A program made the position numbers and the translations under genes. Under the pieces are notes generated by a model. The model did not search any database. It was not told the DNA's origin and saw nothing but the letters and a program-made list of their open reading frames with translations. DNA of 64,000 nucleotides from Burkholderiaceae bacterium. GTDB lineage: Bacteria > Pseudomonadota > Gammaproteobacteria > Burkholderiales > Burkholderiaceae_A. Below, piece by piece: positions 8,735-25,462 of this stretch; the first letter of the stretch is position 1, and each line of letters begins with the position of its first letter. Location of the stretch: positions 1-64,000 of the forward strand of contig JAGYKN010000008.1 of assembly GCA_018401615.1 (NCBI GenBank). Reading direction: 5' to 3'.

Positions 8735-10210
8735 CAGGGTTGCGGCCGCCAGTCGACCCGAGAGGGCCGCCATGGGCACCCCCGCCCCCGGGTGGGCGCT
8801 GCCGCCCGCCAAGAAGAGCCCCGGAATCGGTGTCTCGGCCGAGGGCCTCTGAAAGACAGACATCCAGCCGTGGGGGGCTCGGCCATAGAGCGCTCCCCCA
8901 GTGGCTGGGAATCGCTGGTGGAAATCCGAGGGGGTGGTGCATCTGATGTCCTCCTGCTCAATGTGAAGCCCCACGCCACACGCCTGCATGTGGTTGTGAA
9001 CATCGCGGAGCGCTCGTTGAATGGTCTCATTTGTGAATCGATCTGGCGCATCGCCGGTGGCAGGCGCATTGATGAGGATGAGCATCCTCTCTTGGATCTG
9101 GGGTGGTAACCCACCAGGCCCACGGTCTTGGGCGCAGAGATAGATGGTCGGCGTCTGCGGCAGGGTCTGTCGGCCAAAGACATCTTGAAATTCAAGCTCA
9201 TAGTGGGGCCTGAAAAACACATTGTGGTGGTCAAGCTCACGGCCCTCGAGCCGCCCCACCACCGACCATGTCATGGCCGAGAGGGACCGTGGTGAGATGC
9301 CTTGCGGCTCGACCGCCTTGACCACATCGGGCCCCAGGAGGCCTGCCGAGAGAGCGGCGGCATCGCCGTTGAAAATCACTGCATCGGCCAGGAATGTGGC
9401 ACCGTCACGGCGCCGAGCGCCAATGGCGCGGCCATGCTCAGTGAGAATGGATTCGACGGCCTGCCCCGAGTGGATCACCACCCCGAGCCGTTGGGCGGCC
9501 GAGGTCATGCCCTGGGCCAATGCCTGCATGCCGCCCTTGGCCCGCCAGACGCCGCAGGTCTCCACAAATGCAATCAGGCTCAAGGTGGCTGGGGCCATCC
9601 ATGGAGACCCCCCGCAGTAGGTGGCGTATCGGGCAAAGAGTTGTCGCAGCCGGGGGTCGGAGAAGTGACGGCCCAGGCTCGTCCAGAGGCTCTGCATGGG
9701 CCCAATTGAGGCGAGCAATGCGAGCCCACGAGGCCCGAGTGAGCTGCCCATCGAGACGATTGTGGGGCGGCTGCTTCGCATGTAGGCCGCCTCCAACCTA
9801 AGGTAGAGCGACCTGGTCTCGGCCATAAATTGGGTGAATCGTCTTGCAGCATCTGCCCCTGAGAACTGGCCAATTGCCTGGGCACTCTCGCGGGGGTCGG
9901 CGTGAAGGTCGAGCCACTCGGCATCGGACCAGGCATGCCGGGCCAGGATGGGAAGTGCCTCAAGGCTGACGAGATCCTCAAGCCTGAGGCCAGCCGCCTG
10001 GAGGAGGTCTTCGAAGACCCAGGACATCGTGATGACCGTGGGCCCGGAGTCGATGCCCTGGCCAGCAATCGTCCGTTGATGAATCTTGCCGCCTGTCTGT
10101 GGCTGTGTCTCGAGCAGCGTGACCTCAACGCCTCGGGCTGCAAGGTCGACGGCCGCTGCAAGGCCCCCCATTCCCGCCCCAATGATGACAACCCGCCTGG
10201 AATGGCTCAT
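8666..10210 (-). CDS. crtD: Hydroxyneurosporene desaturase CrtD
   Basis: Start taken at 10210, giving MSHSRRVVIIGAGMGGLAAA, a CrtI-type FAD-binding N-terminus; upstream codons to 10276 overlap crtA and look non-homologous. About 514 residues. The C-terminal flavin motif is GLFLAGGSAHPGAGVPMAAL. CrtD performs the 3,4-desaturation of hydroxylated or methoxylated neurosporene. Its start overlaps the crtA stop by four bases (ATGA) and its 3' end overlaps crtC, giving a coupled leftward crtA-crtD-crtC series. Distinguished from CrtI by the operon position and the SGPTVITMSWVFEDLLQAAG region. Confidence 0.92.
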   Translation of the reverse strand: MSHSRRVVIIGAGMGGLAAAVDLAARGVEVTLLETQPQTGGKIHQRTIAGQGIDSGPTVITMSWVFEDLLQAAGLRLEDLVSLEALPILARHAWSDAEWLDLHADPRESAQAIGQFSGADAARRFTQFMAETRSLYLRLEAAYMRSSRPTIVSMGSSLGPRGLALLASIGPMQSLWTSLGRHFSDPRLRQLFARYATYCGGSPWMAPATLSLIAFVETCGVWRAKGGMQALAQGMTSAAQRLGVVIHSGQAVESILTEHGRAIGARRRDGATFLADAVIFNGDAAALSAGLLGPDVVKAVEPQGISPRSLSAMTWSVVGRLEGRELDHHNVFFRPHYELEFQDVFGRQTLPQTPTIYLCAQDRGPGGLPPQIQERMLILINAPATGDAPDRFTNETIQRALRDVHNHMQACGVGLHIEQEDIRCTTPSDFHQRFPATGGALYGRAPHGWMSVFQRPSAETPIPGLFLAGGSAHPGAGVPMAALSGRLAAATLMAHLDSTRRSHRVVISGGMSTA

Positions 10211-10902
10211 GAGGGCGCCGCGAGGCTGCTCAGGTGGCCCATGTCTCGGAGGATTCGAAAACGGATGAAGGCCCATTCTGAGAAATAACCATCGCTGTAA
10301 GCCGCCTCAATGGCGGCCCGATGTCCGCCGCAATGGGCGTAGTTGGTCATGGCGGCCTGGCTCTCCCAGATGCTAAAGGTGGCCTGCCGCACGAGCGGGG
10401 CCTCGCCCAGACCAACGGCAAACTGACAGCCCGGCGCAGCCGCAAGGCCCTCCTCGGCTGCGGGCGACCGAGACCAGAAGGCCCTTGCCTTGCGCCATCG
10501 TATCGAGGCGCGGGTGATCGATGCGATGCGCTCGCCCTCGGGTGGTGGATCTGTGGCCACGGCCAGGTCGTTTCCGGACCAGGCGCCCCTGCTCGAGAAG
10601 GCCTGCAGGCTCAGAATGCGCATCTCCGCTGCCTGCTGGCGATACGACTGCAGCTGTGGGGATTCTTCAATGAATTGATTGGCCTCGGTCTCGGATGCAA
10701 AAAGCCCAAGGTAGCCAAAACGGTCAAGGCCTGGGGTGATCCCAAAGCCGCCCCCTTGGCCGCTGCCCAGGAAACGCTCAAAGCGAAGCCCGGCAGGACG
10801 GGAATGGGGGAGGGCACCTCGAACCAGCTGCATCAACCCCCATGGAAGCCGATGCGGCTGCCAACGAGTCAGTGCCAGAACAGCCGTCTCACGACCCGCC
10901 AC
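10207..10902 (-). CDS. crtA: Spheroidene monooxygenase CrtA
   Basis: 231 residues, matching the family length. Characteristic stretches are FGITPGLDRFGYLGLF, ATFSIWESQAAMTNYAH and YFSEWAFIRFRIL. CrtA is a heme-dependent oxygenase that inserts the C2 keto group of spheroidene, making spheroidenone when oxygen is present, which fits an aerobic phototroph. It lies 11 bases downstream of ppsR and overlaps crtD by four bases. crtF and crtE, needed for the same pathway, are not in the window. Confidence 0.93.
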   Translation of the reverse strand: MAGRETAVLALTRWQPHRLPWGLMQLVRGALPHSRPAGLRFERFLGSGQGGGFGITPGLDRFGYLGLFASETEANQFIEESPQLQSYRQQAAEMRILSLQAFSSRGAWSGNDLAVATDPPPEGERIASITRASIRWRKARAFWSRSPAAEEGLAAAPGCQFAVGLGEAPLVRQATFSIWESQAAMTNYAHCGGHRAAIEAAYSDGYFSEWAFIRFRILRDMGHLSSLAAPS

Positions 10903-10913
10903 GGCTTTAAGAA

Positions 10914-12323
10914 TCAGTTGCCTGCATCGCCGTCTGACCCATCGATTCCGAAGCGCCGAAGCTTGACATAGAGGCTCTGCCGGGAGAGTCCCAACATTTC
11001 TGCCGCCGATGCTCGATTGTTTTTGGTGAGCTTGAGGGCGGCCTCAATGCAGAGCTTTTCGATGAGATCAACCGTCTCGCCAACGATCTCTTTTAAGGGC
11101 AGCCGGCCCACCAGCGCGGTCAGGTCGGCCCCGCTTCGGCCCACCGGACTCGAGGTCTCCGGCGTGGATTCGAGTCGGCGATTGACGTCTCTCACCACAA
11201 ATCCCAGCAGGGTCTCGGGGCCAAGGGTAAAGCTCACACCCGAGAGCTCAACCGGCACGCTCAGGCCCGACTCACTGATCAACTGGGTGGAAAAGAGTCG
11301 CACGCTGCCGCCTTGGGCAAGGCTATTGATCATGACCAGCAGGTCGGTGTTGGCCCGACCCAGCCAGCGGTTGAGCGATTCGCCGATGATCTGACCAGTG
11401 TGTGCGGCCTGGATCTGCTCTGAGAAGGCGGGGTTTGCATGACGGATCACACCCTTTGAATCGGTGATGACAAGGCCATCGCTGACACGGCGCAGGGCCT
11501 CGAGCACCGAGGCATCCTCCGGGGAGGACGGCAGCCCATTGGGCGGCTCGATTCGGATGAGAAAGACCGTCTCGGATTCCTGACGCAGACACGAGACGGC
11601 GGTTCGTGCGCGGGTCTGCCCCTGAGAGAAGGTGATCTCGGTCTCGCTTGCCCGGCCTGACCCGCTGACCTGCTGCAGGAGCATCTGGCAGGCACCCTGG
11701 GCCCCTGCGTCGACGAGGTGGTCGAAGGATTCGCCCTTCAGGGATGCAAGCTCTTGCCCAAAGAAGAGGCCTGCGGCGCGATTACACGCGATGATGGTGT
11801 GGTCGCGGGCACGAATGATCAGGATGGGGTCTCGAACGAGGTCAAAGAGGGTGCGATATTCATTCTCAATCCGACGCAGCCTGCTGTAATCGCGCTCCAT
11901 GAGTTGCTGGGCTTCAATGAGTCGGCCCTGCAAGGCAGCCAGCGGGCGAAGGTCGCGGCCGATCGCGACCATGCGGCCATCTGGCCCGACCTTGACCAAC
12001 GAGAAGAGAATTGGAACCTCGACGCCGTCGGGCTGGATCTGGTTGATATGACGCCAACGCGCATTCGGCTCTCCACCGGTGACCAGCGAGAGCATCTCGC
12101 GAACCTTCGGCCGGCTCTCAGATGTGACGAGGCTCTCCCAGCTGCGACCAATCCAGGCCCGATAGGAGGCCGAGGCCCATGCCTCGGCGCTCGCCGCGAC
12201 ATCTTGAACCTCTCCCTTTGCGTCTAAGATCAGTGCGACGTCTGCAGCTGCCTCGACAAGGGCAGCCGTGGCCTGGGCATCAAGGCCAGACATCTCTCCT
12301 CTTGCGCCCTCAATGCGACCCAT
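10914..12323 (-). CDS. ppsR: Redox-responsive photosynthesis repressor PpsR/CrtJ
   Basis: 469 residues. An N-terminal PAS-like region and two further PAS domains (about 155-265 and 270-385) precede a Fis-type helix-turn-helix at 436-457 (ASAAEMLGLSRQSLYVKLRR). Two cysteines sit where the redox pair of PpsR/CrtJ is known: Cys245 in the central PAS region and Cys425 just before the helix-turn-helix (KLCIEAALKL). The protein represses bch, crt and puc-type genes by binding TGT-N12-ACA; such sites occur at 5227-5257 and 13226-13259. Its start lies inside the end of ppaA in another frame. An internal ATG at 12293 with AGGAG upstream is an alternative start. Confidence 0.95.
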   Translation of the reverse strand: MGRIEGARGEMSGLDAQATAALVEAAADVALILDAKGEVQDVAASAEAWASASYRAWIGRSWESLVTSESRPKVREMLSLVTGGEPNARWRHINQIQPDGVEVPILFSLVKVGPDGRMVAIGRDLRPLAALQGRLIEAQQLMERDYSRLRRIENEYRTLFDLVRDPILIIRARDHTIIACNRAAGLFFGQELASLKGESFDHLVDAGAQGACQMLLQQVSGSGRASETEITFSQGQTRARTAVSCLRQESETVFLIRIEPPNGLPSSPEDASVLEALRRVSDGLVITDSKGVIRHANPAFSEQIQAAHTGQIIGESLNRWLGRANTDLLVMINSLAQGGSVRLFSTQLISESGLSVPVELSGVSFTLGPETLLGFVVRDVNRRLESTPETSSPVGRSGADLTALVGRLPLKEIVGETVDLIEKLCIEAALKLTKNNRASAAEMLGLSRQSLYVKLRRFGIDGSDGDAGN

Positions 12324-13175
12324 GGTGACCTCTATTTAGAAAGTAATGTTGAGCGGCTTTCACCGCGTCGGGGGCGTCGCCCGTGATGAGATCTGCCCCA
12401 GCAGCCCTTGCCTGGTTCGGGAAGACCCCGACGCCGGGCCCACCAATCATGACGGCGGGTTTCATGGCTCGGCAGCCCCTGCGCAGCCGCGTGACCCCCT
12501 GAAGCAGAAGTGTGCCCCTGACCTCGACGAGTGCCTCGGCCAGTTCGGGCGAGACCGTCCTCAGCCCTCCCAGGCACAGGCTGCCTCGAGGAGCTGGATT
12601 CGCTGGCTGATTGGGTGGACGGTGACCCGCCAGCCTGCCTGGGCGAAAAATGCCGCCACCATTCGCAGGCCGAGTCGATGTTGGCTACCAGGGGTGGTGC
12701 AGAGAAAGAGGCCAGGCAGGCCAGGGGTGCCCTGCTCAGGCCTGGCCTGGGTGTAGAAAGACTCGACGTGTTCAGAGAAGATGCCCTGAAGGGTCCAGAG
12801 CCCAACCGTGACATCGGTGAAGCTGGCGGTGTCTGCCACCCAGCGCTCCCCGAGCAGCCTGGCGGCCGGTTGAATCAGGGACAAAAAGAGGGACTCGGTC
12901 CGCAGTCCTGCAGACAGCTGGGCTTGAACCAGTGCCCGACAGGACTCAAGGTCGCCTGCGGCGGCAAGTGTTGCAAGGGCGTCGGCCTGGTCTCGGACCG
13001 CCCCCCCCACGGGCGCAAGCGGCTGGGCGTCTTCCAATGGGCTTGCGACTCTCGCGAAGGCGTCAGGGCCATGGGGCTCTAACTGCTCGAGCAAGACGAG
13101 CCGAGGGATGACCTCCTGCGTGAGCAGACTCAAGAAGGTTTCAGGTTCGGACTTTTGGGATGAACTAGACGACAT
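12310..13175 (-). CDS. ppaA: PpaA/AerR-type cobalamin-binding antirepressor, frameshifted
   Basis: The first frame (12561-13175) gives 204 residues resembling PpaA/AerR, the B12-binding light-responsive partner of PpsR, with the helical domain around ERWVADTASFTDVTVGLWTL and the start of the Rossmann-like domain (LFLCTTPGSQHRLGLRMVAA). It stops at EAACAWEG. Shifted by one base, translation continues RTVSPELAEALVEVRG, then PAVMIGGPGVGVFPNQA and ADLITGDAPDAVKAA, the expected C-terminus, ending at 12310 and overlapping the ppsR start. One missing base near 12565-12570 (a GGGAGGG tract) explains it. The start has GGCAAGGAG upstream. Without repair the C-terminal third is lost. Confidence 0.85.
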
Positions 13176-13225
13176 GGGAACTCCTTGCCCCGGTGTCAGA
13201 CGACTATGCAGGACGCATTTGCGTT

Positions 13226-13259
13226 TGTCAATCTAAATTGATGTCAAATAAAATTGACA
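13226..13259. promoter_or_regulatory. Tandem PpsR/CrtJ operator between ppaA and bchF
   Basis: A perfect TGT-N12-ACA palindrome (TGTCAAATAAAATTGACA) at 13242-13259 and a near match with the same CAA/TTG arms (TGT-N12-ATG) at 13226-13243, start-to-start spacing 16 bases. Two closely spaced sites are typical for cooperative PpsR binding. They lie 65-100 bases upstream of bchF and 50-85 upstream of ppaA, so they could control both directions, including the 14-kb bch-puh superoperon. Confidence 0.8.
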
Positions 13260-13324
13260 TTCTTTTGGGGCCGTTTTAGAGTCAGTCCCTATAAGAGCAG
13301 TCACAGACCAGTGGAGCAGCAACT

Positions 13325-21323
<7,999 letters not shown>

Positions 21324-21334
21324 GGGCAAAAGCC

Positions 21335-22033
21335 ATGAGAGAGACAGCGTACCTGGCGCGTCGGGGTGAGATTGAGGAGTACTTCGATCGAACCGCAGCA
21401 GACGCATGGGCACGGCTCACCTCGGATGTCCCCGTGAGCGGCATCCGCAAGACGGTCCGCGAGGGCCGCGACACCATGCGGGCCCTCATCGGCTCGTGGG
21501 TCGCACCCCAGAAAGGGGTCACTGTGCTCGATGCGGGCTGCGGAACGGGACTCCTGGCCACCGATCTGGCGCGGGCGGGGGCCATCGTCACCGCCGTCGA
21601 TCTCTCCCCGACCCTCGTCGAACTTGCCCGCCAGCGCATGCCCGCCGATCTCCCCGCCGGCTGCATCACCTACCATGCGGGCGACATGCTCGAGCAAGGC
21701 CTGGGGGAGTTTGATCACCTGGTGGCCATGGACTCCCTCATCCACTACGGCCCTCATGAGGCCGTCAGCGCCCTCGAGGCAATTGCGCCACGGGTCCGTC
21801 GCTCCATGGTGGTCACCTTTGCGCCCAGCAACCCCTTGCTCATGCTCATGATGTGGGCCGGGCGGCTCTTCCCGCGGGGCGACCGTTCACCGTCCATCGT
21901 GCCCGTGCGTGCGAGCTGGCTCATGGAGCGCCTCGGTGATTCCATTGCCAGCACCGACTGGCGGATTGGCCGCACCCAACGCGTCTCCCGAGGCTTCTAC
22001 ACCTCGCAGGCCTTGGAGTTGGTGCGCAGATGA
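21335..22033 (+). CDS. bchM: Mg-protoporphyrin IX methyltransferase BchM
   Basis: About 232 residues. Start set at ATG 21335 because GAGGG lies 8 bases upstream; a TTG at 21320 overlapping the bchL stop would add five residues. The S-adenosylmethionine-binding motif is VLDAGCGTGLLATDLAR, with VTAVDLSPTLVELAR after it; the C-terminus has SRGFYTSQALELVRR, typical of BchM. It methylates the ring C propionate of Mg-protoporphyrin, giving the substrate of AcsF. Overlaps lhaA by four bases (ATGA). Confidence 0.95.
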   Translation: MRETAYLARRGEIEEYFDRTAADAWARLTSDVPVSGIRKTVREGRDTMRALIGSWVAPQKGVTVLDAGCGTGLLATDLARAGAIVTAVDLSPTLVELARQRMPADLPAGCITYHAGDMLEQGLGEFDHLVAMDSLIHYGPHEAVSALEAIAPRVRRSMVVTFAPSNPLLMLMMWAGRLFPRGDRSPSIVPVRASWLMERLGDSIASTDWRIGRTQRVSRGFYTSQALELVRR

Positions 22034-23460
22034 TCTGGCTCGATCTCCTCTCGCCTCGGAAGTGGGCTCAGATAGACCCACGCCTCCTGCCGTTTGCAGA
22101 TCTCACCAGCGACGATCTTCCCCTCTGGAAGCTCTTTCGGCTCTCACTCTTTCAGGTCTCGGTCGGCATGGCCACGGCCCTGATGGTGGGAACGCTAAAC
22201 CGGGTCCTCATTGTTGAGCTCGGCGTGGCGGCCTGGCTGGTTGCCACCATGGTGGCGCTGCCCGTCTTGGTTGCACCGTTTCGGGCCCTGATCGGCTTTC
22301 GGTCCGACACGCACCGCTCTGCAATTGGCTGGCGTCGTGTGCCCTTCATCTGGACGGGAAGCATCCTGCAATTTGGTGGCTTGGCCATCATGCCCTTTGC
22401 CCTCATCTTGCTCTCTGGCGATACCCATTGGCCAACCTGGATCGGTCCTGCGAGCGCCGCCCTCTCATTTCTCCTGGTGGGCCTGGGCATGCAGACGGTC
22501 CAGACCGCTGGGCTCGCGCTGGCAACGGATCTGGTTGCAACAGACAAACGACCGCGCATGGTGGCACTGATGTACACGATGCTCCTGGTTGGCATGCTGG
22601 TGTCTGCCCTTGTCTTTAGCCTCGTGCTTGAAGACTTCTCAAAGTTTCGCCTGATTCAGGTGGTGCAGGCTGCCGCCTTCGTGGCCCTTATGCTCAATCT
22701 GATCGCACTCTGGAAGCAGGAGCCTCGGCGCCCCTCGGGTCGCCAAGCTGCCACGGAGCAGCCTGTCTTCTGGAAGACATGGCGCCTCTTTGTGCGTGCG
22801 CCTGGCAACCTTCGTTTTCTGGTTGCCCTCGCATTTGGCACCATGGCCTTTGCCATGCAAGACATCATCCTTGAGCCCTACGGCGGGGAGGTCCTTGGGC
22901 TCACCGTGGCCGAGACAACCTCTCTGACTGCACTCGTGGCGATCGGTGCCCTTGTTGCATTCCTGGGTGCAGCCGCCTCCATACAGCGAGGCGTCTCCCC
23001 AACCCTTGTGTCCTCCGTTGGAGCACTCGTGGGCGTGGTGGCCTTCTCCATGGTCATCTTTGCCCAACCGCTTGAGTCGGAGGGGGTCTTTCGGGTCGGC
23101 ACGTTGCTGATTGGATTCGGAGGAGGCCTCTTCTCAATCGGCACCCTGACGGCCGCACTCAGCCTTGAAGAAAATGGTCTCTCGGGCCTCGCAATCGGTG
23201 CCTGGGGCGCAGTCTTTGCAACGAGCACGGGCATTGCCATTGCCGCGGGGGGCATCATCCGAGATCTGGTGGCGCAATTGGCCGTGAGTGGGGCCCTGGG
23301 GCCTGCCCTGAGCTCACCCGCAGTGGGCTATGGGGCTGTCTATCACATCGAGATTGTTTTGTTGTTTGTCACGCTGGTTGCGATGGGTCCGCTGGTCTAT
23401 CGGCGAGAACTGGTTGGTCGTCGCGATTCAAAATTCGGACTTGCTGAATTCCCCAGCTAG
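22030..23460 (+). CDS. lhaA: Light-harvesting complex 1 assembly protein LhaA (PucC family)
   Basis: 476 residues, about 12 hydrophobic segments. The N-terminal part contains GTLNRVLIVELGVAAWLVA and GFRSDTHRSAIGWRRVPFIW, diagnostic of the PucC/LhaA branch of the major facilitator superfamily. LhaA (F1696) supports assembly of LH1 around the reaction centre, perhaps by handing over bacteriochlorophyll. Its place between bchM and puhA is the conserved one. A second family member, the bch2-type gene, is at 2968-4320. Confidence 0.94.
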   Translation: MIWLDLLSPRKWAQIDPRLLPFADLTSDDLPLWKLFRLSLFQVSVGMATALMVGTLNRVLIVELGVAAWLVATMVALPVLVAPFRALIGFRSDTHRSAIGWRRVPFIWTGSILQFGGLAIMPFALILLSGDTHWPTWIGPASAALSFLLVGLGMQTVQTAGLALATDLVATDKRPRMVALMYTMLLVGMLVSALVFSLVLEDFSKFRLIQVVQAAAFVALMLNLIALWKQEPRRPSGRQAATEQPVFWKTWRLFVRAPGNLRFLVALAFGTMAFAMQDIILEPYGGEVLGLTVAETTSLTALVAIGALVAFLGAAASIQRGVSPTLVSSVGALVGVVAFSMVIFAQPLESEGVFRVGTLLIGFGGGLFSIGTLTAALSLEENGLSGLAIGAWGAVFATSTGIAIAAGGIIRDLVAQLAVSGALGPALSSPAVGYGAVYHIEIVLLFVTLVAMGPLVYRRELVGRRDSKFGLAEFPS

Positions 23461-23486
23461 TCTTTTAACCTGTAAAGGAGAACAAC

Positions 23487-24278
23487 ATGGGAACCGGAGC
23501 CATTACGTCTTATATCGATGTTGCGCAAGTTGTCTTGTATCTTTTTTGGGTCTTCTTCTTTGGCCTCGTCTATTACCTGACCGTCGAGGGCAAACGGGAG
23601 GGCTTTCCACTCATCACGGAGCGTCCAGATGGCACGGTGCAATATGCCACTGGTGTGACCGAGATGCCAAAGCCCAAGGTCTACAAGACTGCCTTTCATG
23701 GCGACTTTACCGCCCCACATGACCGTGACTTCTCGGATCAGGAGGTGGCCGGCAAGCCCCTTGTGAAGATCGCAGGCATGCCGCTTGAGCCCACCGGCAA
23801 CCCAATGACCGACGGAATCGGTCCCGGGGCATTCACGCGCCGCTCAGACACCCCAGATCGCACCTACGAGGGCGCCACACGAATTGTTCCACTTCGAATT
23901 GCCTCGGCTGAGGGGTTTGGCCTGGCCGAACAAGACTTAGACCCCCGCGGCCTGCCGGTCATGGGCATTGATGGTCAGGTTGGGGGCAAGGTCTCTGAAG
24001 TCTGGATTGATCGCTCCGAGCACCTCATTCGGTATCTTGAGATCACCACACAGGGGGGGCGTCAGGTGATGCTGCCCATGAATTTTTCTCGGGTCCGACG
24101 CGATCGCATTCGAGGCAATCGGGTCACGGTGGAATCCATCCTCGGGGGTCAGTTCGAGGGTGTGCCAGCGATAAAATCCGCAGATCAAATCACCCTCTTT
24201 GAGGAGGAAAAGGTCATGGCCTACTATGGGGCTGGTACCCTGTTTGCAACGCCGGAGCGACGGGATCCGATGATTTGA
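23487..24278 (+). CDS. puhA: Photosynthetic reaction centre H subunit
   Basis: 263 residues. One N-terminal transmembrane helix (about 11-31, VVLYLFWVFFFGLVYYL) followed by YYLTVEGKREGFPL and a soluble cytoplasmic beta-rich domain, including GGKVSEVWIDRSEHLIRYLE. The H subunit caps the L/M core and conducts protons to QB. The 26-base gap after lhaA holds a strong AAAGGAGAACAAC ribosome binding site, stronger than its neighbours, consistent with the higher expression this subunit needs. Confidence 0.97.
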   Translation: MGTGAITSYIDVAQVVLYLFWVFFFGLVYYLTVEGKREGFPLITERPDGTVQYATGVTEMPKPKVYKTAFHGDFTAPHDRDFSDQEVAGKPLVKIAGMPLEPTGNPMTDGIGPGAFTRRSDTPDRTYEGATRIVPLRIASAEGFGLAEQDLDPRGLPVMGIDGQVGGKVSEVWIDRSEHLIRYLEITTQGGRQVMLPMNFSRVRRDRIRGNRVTVESILGGQFEGVPAIKSADQITLFEEEKVMAYYGAGTLFATPERRDPMI

Positions 24279-24288
24279 GGAGGATGGC

Positions 24289-24987
24289 ATGAGCAGCGTT
24301 CATCACCACGGACACGAACACGAGTTCGAGCCAGAGTACGGGCTTCCAGAGACACTCCCAGTCGGCGAGCGCATCCTCTGGCAATCAGGGCCCTCGGCAG
24401 CCCTGATCTTCTGGTCCGTCTTCTGGGGCCGACTGCTGCTGGCCTATCTCGGCCTCATGCTGGTGTTGCGTGGAAGCTTCATCTGGTCAGACACCGGCTC
24501 GGTGGCACAGACCCTTGCGGCAGTGAGTTGGCTGGGCGCGCTGTTTGCCGTGGCGCTCACCCTCTTTGGGTGGTTGTCTTGGCTGATCGCCAAGACAACG
24601 GTCTACACGCTCACCAACGAGCGCCTGGTGCTGCGAATCGGGATTGTCCTGAACCTGAGCTTTAACATCCCGCTGCGCCGCATTCAGGCTGCCGATGTCA
24701 GGCAGCTTGCCAACGGTTCGGGTGAGATCGCGATCTCACTGCACCCAGACGACAAAATCGCCTATCCTCACCTCTGGCCCCACGCGCGGCCCTGGCACCT
24801 TGCCAACCCGCAGCCCATGCTGCGCGGCCTCGCGCAGGTTGCGCCTGTTGCAAAGCTCCTCGAAGACGCGTGGCGAATCAGCCGCGCTGAGAACGAGAGG
24901 GGAAATGAGCATGCGGACCAGGCCAGGTCGGTTGATCAGCCTCAATCTGTTGAGGCTCCCATGGGATTGGTGCCGCACCATGAGTGA
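24289..24987 (+). CDS. puhB: Photosynthetic complex assembly protein PuhB
   Basis: 232 residues. A histidine-rich N-terminus (HHHGHEHEFE) precedes LPVGERILWQSGPS, two or three hydrophobic segments (about 35-105), and a PH-like (YdbS-type) domain, TNERLVLRIGIVLNLSFNIP. PuhB assists reaction-centre assembly in Rhodobacter. GGAGG lies 7 bases before the ATG. The end overlaps puhC by eight bases. The histidine run could bind metal, but this is only inferred. Confidence 0.93.
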   Translation: MSSVHHHGHEHEFEPEYGLPETLPVGERILWQSGPSAALIFWSVFWGRLLLAYLGLMLVLRGSFIWSDTGSVAQTLAAVSWLGALFAVALTLFGWLSWLIAKTTVYTLTNERLVLRIGIVLNLSFNIPLRRIQAADVRQLANGSGEIAISLHPDDKIAYPHLWPHARPWHLANPQPMLRGLAQVAPVAKLLEDAWRISRAENERGNEHADQARSVDQPQSVEAPMGLVPHHE

Positions 24988-25462
24988 CCGACTCGTCTCT
25001 CGGCCCAAGGTCGAGGGATTCCCGCTCATTGGCATCGGTCTGCTCATTGTGGTGACACTCGTGCTGGCTGGCTACAGCGCCCATCAGAAGCGGGAGCAGG
25101 CCCGACTGGAGCAGGTCAATATTGCGACATCCACACCCGTCATGGCTCGGCTGCTCGTCTTTAAAGATGGTTTTGCAGGAGATGTTGATGTCATCGATGC
25201 CTCCTCTGGCGAGCGGCTCAAGCCGATCACCGGAGAGGCCGGCTTTGCCCGGACTGTCCTGCGAACACTCGCACGCGAACGCATTCAGAAGGGGGGGTCA
25301 CCTGATGAGCCGTTCCAACTCTCTCGCACCCAGAGCGACACCCTTGAATTGCTCGACCCCATCACCGGCCTGCGCCTCGACCTTGGCGCATTCGGACCCG
25401 ACCAGGCAAAGGCATTTCTGCCTTACCTCCTACAAGCGAACGATAAAAAGGGCACCCCATGA
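24980..25462 (+). CDS. puhC: Photosynthetic complex assembly protein PuhC
   Basis: 160 residues from ATG 24980 ([20 protein letters not shown]); longer readings of the same frame run through puhB and are spurious. One N-terminal membrane anchor (about 16-37) and a periplasmic domain with [20 protein letters not shown] and [20 protein letters not shown], as in PuhC. It helps organise the RC-LH1 core. It overlaps puhB by eight bases and acsF by four (ATGA). Confidence 0.92.
   Translation: MSDRLVSRPKVEGFPLIGIGLLIVVTLVLAGYSAHQKREQARLEQVNIATSTPVMARLLVFKDGFAGDVDVIDASSGERLKPITGEAGFARTVLRTLARERIQKGGSPDEPFQLSRTQSDTLELLDPITGLRLDLGAFGPDQAKAFLPYLLQANDKKGTP

Noticed and set aside
8735-8942. N-terminal extension of crtC to ATG 8942
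   Set aside because: Gly/Pro-rich, unlike CrtC, and entirely within crtD in another frame.
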